Shown here in pieces: positions 58,026 through 64,000 of a stretch of 64,000 nt of DNA (the stretch's first letter is position 1; every line of letters begins with the position of its first letter). The position numbers and the translations under genes are program-made. Location of the stretch: positions 22,940,001 to 23,004,000 of the forward strand of contig CM060732.1 of NCBI GenBank assembly GCA_030704615.1. Reading direction: 5' to 3'. The notes beneath the pieces were generated by a model. That model ran no database searches and was not told the DNA's origin. It saw only the letters and a program-made list of their open reading frames with translations. This DNA comes from Takakia lepidozioides (taxonomy: Eukaryota > Streptophyta > Takakiopsida > Takakiales > Takakiaceae).

Positions 58026-59285
58026 CTATGTTGCAACCTCTTGAGCAGTACTCCCTGCCTGCTCAGTCAATGACAAGGCATCATCCTGCCCCATCATCTC
58101 ATCCTTGAGGACCTCCTCAACCCGAGAAGAATCCCCAACCTCATCCATCACAGTCGCCTTGGCTGCCAACTCCCTCTGAACCTCGAGCACCTCCCACTTG
58201 TGCCATAGATGCATACACCCCGTGGTCCTCACATGCTTGCCCCCACTCACTGCCTGTACCGTCTCGGTAGGCAGAGAGACCATCGAGGGAAGTGTACTCC
58301 GCACTCTGCATTGCTCAGCCAGAGCCAAGCTGATAATCCAGGTCAAGCAATCGAGATCCATTGCTTGCCCCAACACTTGACGATGTGATGCCTCAGAAAG
58401 AGACAACACCGCCGTGGTACCAGTGGTAAAACCCATTGCCCGCTCATGCTCGTCAGCATTAGGCTCCACTAACTGCTGCAACTGAGCATCCCACAGGAGG
58501 CCAGGTCCACTATCCCGGAAAGCATGCGATCCTGGGAAGCTGAGCAGTGTAGGTAATGTTGCTCGTGGTTGACCCACCTTGTTGACCACTGCCAAAGGCG
58601 AACGGTCATCATGTCTCACACGCTGAGACTGCCTCCCTGTCTCCAGAATGCTATCCACTGTGAGATGTGCTGGCCGCTGTACCCCATCAAATGCACGCTT
58701 GAGCAGTGCGGGTGGCATCAAGTTAGTCCACCATAGCCGTGGACGATGAGCCCGTGACCCCACTGTAGCTGCATCTAGCAACACTGCTGACCCAAGCCAC
58801 GACCGGACTTGATGCACACTAGCCATCACCCTGGCTCGAGAATCGCCCATCAGTGGCACATTCTCCAAGATGTATGCTGGAGATACAGCTTGATGAAGCT
58901 GTAAGTGGCGCAAAACCCGCACCATCTCCCAAAACAGACCCGACCTCGAGTCTCGCAATCCATTGCCATGCCCGGCTGATGAATGCCCTTGGCAGGGCCA
59001 ACCTACTAGATCAATGGAGCCAACCCGCTCCAAATCCTGCGCCCCCAGCAACGAAATGTCTGCTGGCAAGGCCTGCTGATATCCACGAATTGCAGACACC
59101 GACAATAACTCAGGGTACTGCTACACCAACTGAGCAATATGGCGAAGTGAAATGTGTCGTGTAGTCTCATCCTTCTCCACATACAAGTAACGCCGAACTC
59201 GTACACCTGCCTGTAACACAGCAGCCAATCCGGTGCTGATCCCGCCAAACAAGTCCAGAAGACAAATGCCTTCATCCGGATACTG
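58026..59285 (-). pseudogene. DNMT3-like C5 cytosine-DNA methyltransferase domain in pol
   Basis: Conserved motifs appear in canonical order. Motif I is LDLFGGISTGLAAVLQAG (SAM binding), then an acidic residue in YLYVEKDE. Motif IV is DLVGWPCQGHSSAG with the catalytic Cys. Then RSGLFWEMVRVL, and motif VI as ILENVPLMG with the Glu of ENV. Motif VIII is AHRPRLWWTNL with both arginines. ERAMGF and a motif X-like VLGQAMDLD follow. LLDAATVGSRAHRPRLWWTN closely parallels the DNMT3 layout, making that family likelier than DNMT1/CMT. The domain shares phase with the protease upstream. One TAG lies inside it at 59121-59123 and another ends it at 58026-58028; with those stops this copy cannot make a full enzyme. 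The product would transfer a methyl group from SAM to cytosine C5. Confidence 0.85.
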
Positions 59286-59492
59286 CTACACAATAGGTGT
59301 GGTTTCCAATGGAGACAACTGAGGTGGTCCTGGTGCAATCCCCGCACTCTCCTCCTCTCCTAACGGTACAAAAGCCTCCACCCAGGCTTGTTGCACCCGT
59401 CGATCAGCATCCCGCTGCAAATCCTTACTCGTGCCCCACAATGGAGTCTAAGCAACCATGGTAGGCAACTCTGCCATACCATACATGTCATC

Positions 59493-60044
59493 CTACTCTC
59501 CCGGAGGTGGCACATCCTCTGAATGAGCGTTGCCCTCAAGCAACTCTTTAGGCCAACTCACTGCCGCTGTGAATGCTGCTAGTGTCGGCATCTTGCCTCG
59601 CTGGGCAACCGCAACTCCTCCTATGAACGTCACAGGGAGCTGCACACGCCGACCCTCCCCTGACTGCCATGCAGGCCTATAGGAAGCTGACTCCTCCCAA
59701 AAATCCAGGGTGAAGCCCATGGGGTACAACACTGCCCCACCAACCAGGACATCGTATGAGACCGCGTCTGTCACAATGGCCTTGGCTCGCATCACTGAGC
59801 CATCTGTAGGGTGATCCGGCTGTAGTCTGATAGCCAACTCACGTCGTGTCATGCCCCGAGCCTGCTCCGATCCTCCCAGAGACGTCTGTATCTGGAAAGG
59901 ACAAGGCTCCATATTCGCCTCCGTGAGGCCCAAGCCTGCAATAGCAGCTTTGCCCAGCATCAGTGGCTGAGCTCCCGAGTCCAACAAGACCCGCAGTGGC
60001 CGGTACCTCTTGCCTGCCGGTCCACTCAAACAGAAAAATGCCAT
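59493..60044 (-). pseudogene. Retroviral-type aspartic protease domain of the retroelement
   Basis: The active-site motif is VLLDSGAQPLMLG, with D-S-G in the position of the retropepsin D-T/S-G, followed by a hydrophobic core (SYDVLVGGAVLYPMG). The frame is open to TAG at 59493-59495 and then continues in the same phase into the linker and methyltransferase. This domain would cleave the polyprotein. Confidence 0.75.
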
Positions 60045-60049
60045 CCTGG

Positions 60050-61264
60050 TTGTCTAACATGACAACTCCAGGTGTCAACATGGCGCGCTCAATGGCTAGC
60101 CTAGCTGGCAGCTCCATCAACTTGGCAGCTGTAGCTTGCCATGGCGCCGCCGTGGCAGTCTTGACCCTCAAATCCGAGGATCCCTCCGGCACTACACCTC
60201 TCACTATCTCCGCAGAAGATGAAGTAACCTCCTCACTCTCACAGAGTGTAGCTGCCAGCCTGAACACCTCAGCTGGTCTTACCCCCGGCATCGCAATCAT
60301 GGTAGCCGAGAACAATGGAGCTTGGCACACAGACGTGGCCGCTCCTAGCAGCACACTAGCTGTCGTAGCCTTGGCAACACTAGGTAGTGGTGCTACCCGT
60401 GTAGCTCTCCCCAATGGCATAGTAACCTCCGCCTCGGTAACAGTCGGGCGAGAACTAGGTGCCATGGATGGCGTCGACACTGTCTCCGCCAATGTGAATG
60501 ACTGAGGAAGCCTAGCCTGACGGCTTGCCTCCCCACGCTGTGGATCCAACTCCACCTCTGCACCTCGTGGCTCAGGAACTCGTGCTGCTCCTCGAGTCAC
60601 GGCTGCAGCAGACTCCACCTGCACTAGTGGTAGTGTTGCTCCACACATGAATCCCATGCCTCCCATATCTCCTCCCTCAGGAGCAGGAGGTGGACCATCC
60701 GGCCTTAGAGCCGGTACCACCTGCGCTGTAGCCATGGCAGCGAGCCTCTGCTCTAGCTGCTGAAGCCGGTTGGCCATGCCTTGGTCAACACCCTGACCTC
60801 CGTGTCCTTGGTCATGTTGAGCTTGCCCTTGGCCTGCACCTCGTGGCTGGCCACCTCGTCCTCTCTGGGCTGCTCCACCTTGCCCCCGGCCACCATTGTT
60901 CCCTTGGAACTGGCCTGGGCGCAACTCAGGATGCAAACCATAACACTGGGCCTTTCCATGCCCGTGCTTGCCACAATGCCCACACTGCAACTGTGCAGGC
61001 TGTGCATGTGCCGGCCCTTTGCCTCCCTCTGGGCAACTTCTTGACATGGGGTCCTCCACATGTCCAGCACACCACATCCGCCCGTTGTTGGCCAGCAAAT
61101 GAAGGGAGAGACCCCTGCATCTGAGGTCCTCTCTGCCCTTCCCTGAGCTTCACCTGAGCCCCCTTGTTGCTTTGAGCACGTTGAGGTAGTGGTTGGCTAG
61201 GAGCACCACTACCCCGTGGTGTCTCCTTAGCAAATCCCACCATGACCACTCGTTCCTCCACCAT
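60050..61264 (-). pseudogene. Ty3/gypsy gag, nucleocapsid part
   Basis: The frame 61264-60926 contains the first knuckle start (CWTCGGPH). A 2-nt deletion near 61042 relative to the 24-kb copy shifts to frame 61098-59839, which has the second knuckle intact (CGHCGKHGHGKAQC), then a Gly/Gln-rich linker and a long Ala/Thr/Val-rich spacer. A further frameshift near 60045 separates it from the protease frame. Sequence upstream of 61264 is unrelated, showing 5' truncation. Confidence 0.8.
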
Positions 61265-62790
61265 GTGGTTTTGAAACCAGCATTGCCTAACTGGATACCC
61301 AATTCAGCTCCGCATCTTGGTCCATTAATCTGCTGCACATTGTGAAGTTTTCTGCCCGTTCACCGCAAGTTGAAGAAGGAGTATTCTTAAAACACGGGTA
61401 CTCATAATCTGAAAATGGCTCCAGCTTATGTTGCTTAGTGCGAATATGAGTGTGGTTGGCTTGGCAGCTTTACATCTGGTCCATCCACTACAAGAGATGA
61501 GCGTTTTTAGGACTACGGGTTTGGCGGAGTCATAAAAACTGTACTAGGTACATGACTACGGAGCGCTGAAATGCATTACAGTTTTAGTTTTATGACTTTG
61601 TAGTAATGGATATCACTACATGACTCCAGAAAGTTAGGGAGCATTGGTCAAACATTGTTGACCATGATGACAGGGATGGTTTATATGACTAGTGTGATAT
61701 GTTTGACTACACGTGGACGACGTTTCATGGAATCTTATGACTCCATGACTGAAGATGGTTTCAGAGCTCTATTTATACGACTACATCGCTACACGTGTCA
61801 TTTTGAAGGCACATATAATACAAATAAGGTTGCCCATTAGGTTTAAAAAAGTTAAAATTTTTGCTAATAAGGTTGTCTATTAGTGTAATTGTGAACAGAA
61901 AGGAGGGCTGGGACTTGGCGTCTTTTTGTCTCCTGTGCCACACCACATAGCTGAGGGATGGAACGCGATGATAGCAGGATATGCAGGGGCGTGAGATGGA
62001 GGCGTTGAGCAAATGATGCACGAAGGAGGAGACAAGGAGGAGACGAGACGAGACGAGGACAAGCGAGCTCGCCGTTCTTGGGACAGTCAGCTTGGTCTTA
62101 GCAAGCGTGTTTCAATCTCTGACTACTCATCTACGCCGTAGTGGTTCGATCTGACAGACCAATCCGACATTACATGACTATAGACACAAGCAGCACACAC
62201 AAGAGGTCATCGGTCAAATCCTCCATGGGTCAGGACAGGTCAAGGACAATGTGGTAGGGCACCTTCTTCTTCAACCTATTTCAGCCTGTGTTGCCCTCTC
62301 ATCAGACTCGGCCGCAAGATGCATATTGAATTCTGTAAGTTAGGTCGTTGGGTACATCTGTGGTGGTTTGGAGTGACTTTGGCAAGTTACTGCCAGTGTG
62401 GCAGCAGGGAAGTATCCAAAAACATATAATAGAGGTGAGGAGAAGCGGTGGGGTGAACACTTTCCGACCCCAATGGTAGGACAATGGAGACAAAAAGGCG
62501 AATGTCTGTTGGACTACAGAGAGAAGCAGATACATTTCAGATTGTGATAAGTAGGGTTGGGGTGTTTTGGGGAAGAACTCCACACCAGTATGGTTGGGGT
62601 GTTTGCTGGTAGAATTGTAGGCTGTCAGAGGCATGGATAGCTGAAGGAGCAGGGATAGAGTGTGGGTCCACATTCATCCAAGAGGGCTGGATTTCAAGCT
62701 CCACATTACCTATGATTCCCTGTGGAAGGATAGGTACAAGAAACCTACATGGGTAGATGGTCAACTGGAAGCGACATGCTGTACTATATG
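61265..62790. other. Unassigned stretch
   Basis: No gene recognised. CACTACAAGAGATGAGCG at 61486 resembles a CACTA (En/Spm) terminus, but no matching end was found downstream. Confidence 0.3.
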
Positions 62791-62794
62791 TCAT

Positions 62795-63420
62795 TACTGT
62801 ACTATATGTCATTCCAGAGACTGTCATTGTTGGTCCATGTGTTTCACAACAATGCTATCAATATAAGACTCCTGGTTCGCATTGGAAGCTCAATCCCTAC
62901 AAGTTCATTGTGTGTGAAGTTCAAACTTGCGATTTGAAGGATCTTGTAACCAAGTTCATTCAACCGGAAAGGAGAAATTCTGAAAGCTCCCAAATTTGAT
63001 GTGGGCAAGCTTATGGAGGTAAGACTTAGCTTCCCTCCTCTAATGTAAGTGTTGGATAAGTTTCATTTACTGTCGACCTTCACTGCATATATTGGCTCTT
63101 TTCTTGGCTGGTTTCATATTTTCTTGGCTGGTATGCTGTTGGTTGGCTTCTTTCATTTCACGTGTGTAGTGGAAGGGGAGAAGTACTTTCCTAAGTTCTG
63201 CTGCAACAATGTCTTTTTCCAGCCTAGATGTTTTCGATGGATACAAATTGAAGTGTTTTGAATGTTGCTGCAATACTATAATAAAGTGGAGGGTGCTGAA
63301 TGCAGTTGGCCTTGCTTCGTGCAGGCATAATCCAGGGAAATGTGGACATAGCTGAAACCCCATGATAGCATTTCCAGAGGACGGTGTGGATGGCCTCACA
63401 ATCCAGCATGCAAAATCCAT
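62795..63420 (+). pseudogene. Ribosomal protein eS1 (RPS3A) pseudogene fragment, copy 1
   Basis: The plus strand encodes QTCDLKDLVTKFIQ and, after a frame change, EILKAPKFDVGKLME followed by a good donor (GAG|GTAAGA) at 63014. These match the conserved C-terminal exon of eS1. The segment between, including IGKEIEKAT, is missing, so this is a broken gene copy with retained intron sequence, hence duplicated at the DNA level rather than retroposed. Family assignment is from memory of the eS1 sequence. Confidence 0.6.
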
Positions 63421-63504
63421 GACAATGTGGAGCTGGCTGAATGGGCAAACAGGTTAAGTGGCGAACAAGCCACGTCACTGGTACATAGTTGCATGCTTAC
63501 ATAG

Positions 63505-64000
63505 TACATGAAAGCGTACTATATGTCATTCCCGAAATTGACCATGTTGGTCCATGTATTTTACAACAATGCTATCAATAAAAGACCAATGGTTCGCATT
63601 GGAAACTCTATCTCCGTAAGTGGCTTGTGCGTGATGCTCAAACTTGTGATTTGAAGGATCTTATACCCCAGTTCATTGCAGAGGTCATTGGAAAAGACAT
63701 TGAGAAGGCAACAGCCGTTATCTATAATCTACAGATCCCCTTCAATTTGATGTGGGAAAAGCCGGCTGGCTGGAGGTCTAGTCTCATTTTCACTCATCTA
63801 ATGTCAGTGTTGTATCCATTGCAATGTGGAGATGTTTGTAACAACATTGGAGCATTTCCAGAGGATGGTCTGGATGGCCTTTCGTGGCGTGTGCCGAATC
63901 CATGGCAAGAAAACATTGCAGGCAGAACCCATGGCAATGGTACCAGCACGGGTTGGTCCAAAGCCAATTGCAACAACAAATGAATAAAGGGTGCTGAAAG
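63505..64000 (+). pseudogene. Ribosomal protein eS1 (RPS3A) pseudogene fragment, copy 2
   Basis: It encodes QTCDLKDLIPQFIAEVIGKD followed by IEKATAVIYNLQ, keeping the middle that copy 1 lost. It then passes into a shifted frame equivalent to FDVGK. The donor seen in copy 1 is mutated (GGAGGTCTAG). Flanking words such as GCATTTCCAGAGGA.GG recur from copy 1, so the duplication unit is about 700-760 bp. It runs to the window edge. Confidence 0.6.

Larger units (their letters stand above)
56553..61264 (-). mobile_element. Degenerate Ty3/gypsy retrotransposon encoding a DNMT3-like methyltransferase
   Basis: Order on the minus strand: partial gag with zinc knuckles (61264 to about 60050), aspartic protease (60044-59493), linker, C5 cytosine methyltransferase (about 59285-58029), RT N-terminus (about 57925-57720), an RT block in opposite orientation (57099-57720, plus), then integrase C-terminus and PHD finger (about 57097-56553). 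Gag homology to the 24-kb copy ends abruptly at about 61264 inside gag, so the 5' LTR and capsid are missing. RNase H and the integrase catalytic core are absent. Sequence identity with the other gag indicates a recent family whose intact members may exist elsewhere in the genome. Confidence 0.9.

Noticed and set aside
61486-61520. CACTACAAGAGATGAGCG as a CACTA transposon end
   Set aside because: No matching opposite terminus or 3-bp duplication was found.
1-64000. CRISPR arrays, bacterial operons or ribosome binding sites
   Set aside because: The window is intron-containing plant nuclear DNA; its repeats are contiguous tandem or dispersed elements without unique spacers.

Overview
The window looks like the nuclear genome of a land plant outside the flowering plants, most likely a fern. 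The evidence is plant gene families with many introns (CLC-d anion transporter, DYW-type PPR protein, nepenthesin-like protease), a cytosolic-type tRNA-Leu, very abundant retroelement and satellite debris, and a retroelement carrying a DNMT3-like methyltransferase, a family that flowering plants have lost. The species assignment is inference.

Layout. 1-1184: 3' part of a MULE/SWIM transposase-like gene; a second copy lies at 33.4-35.5 kb. 1.2-6.5 kb: repeats, including an LTR-like region, a tandem array of a short dispersed repeat, and a clean hAT-like MITE with an 8-bp target duplication. 6976-9617 (-): three-exon EamA/SLC35F-type transporter (408 aa reconstructed) with a LINE 3' fragment in intron 2. 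10158-10241 (-): tRNA-Leu(UAA). 11125-13392 (+): intact DYW PPR protein (755 aa). 14-20 kb: unrecognised exon-like fragments among GACT-rich repeats. 20-24 kb: LTR-like sequence, about 101-bp repeats and a 1.8-kb array of 51-bp units. 24.1-25.6 kb (+): broken Ty3/gypsy gag that runs into a 500-base assembly gap. 27.9-32.9 kb (+): pepsin-like aspartic protease gene with an interrupted exon and a piggyBac-like MITE in an intron. 36-40 kb: repeats. 40931-53028 (-): complete 23-exon CLC-d-like gene (793 aa reconstructed). 54.5-56.3 kb: CG-rich tandem repeats. 56.5-61.3 kb (-): degenerate Ty3/gypsy element. 62.8-64 kb: tandemly duplicated ribosomal protein eS1 (RPS3A) pseudogene fragments.

The most notable object is the retroelement at 56.5-61.3 kb. 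Its pol reading frame runs protease, DNMT3-like C5 cytosine methyltransferase, reverse transcriptase, integrase C-terminus and terminal PHD finger. The methyltransferase lies in the protease reading frame and leads into the RT N-terminus, so it belongs to the polyprotein. This copy is dead: it is 5'-truncated, carries frameshifts, five in-frame stops that are all TAG, an internally inverted RT block, and has lost RNase H and the integrase core. It is nevertheless a clear fossil of a retrotransposon encoding both a DNA-methylation writer and a likely histone-reading module.

The host genes (transporter, PPR, tRNA, CLC-d) are ordinary and independent; nothing indicates that they act together. 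Exon coordinates come from hand-read splice sites and frame consistency, not from transcripts.
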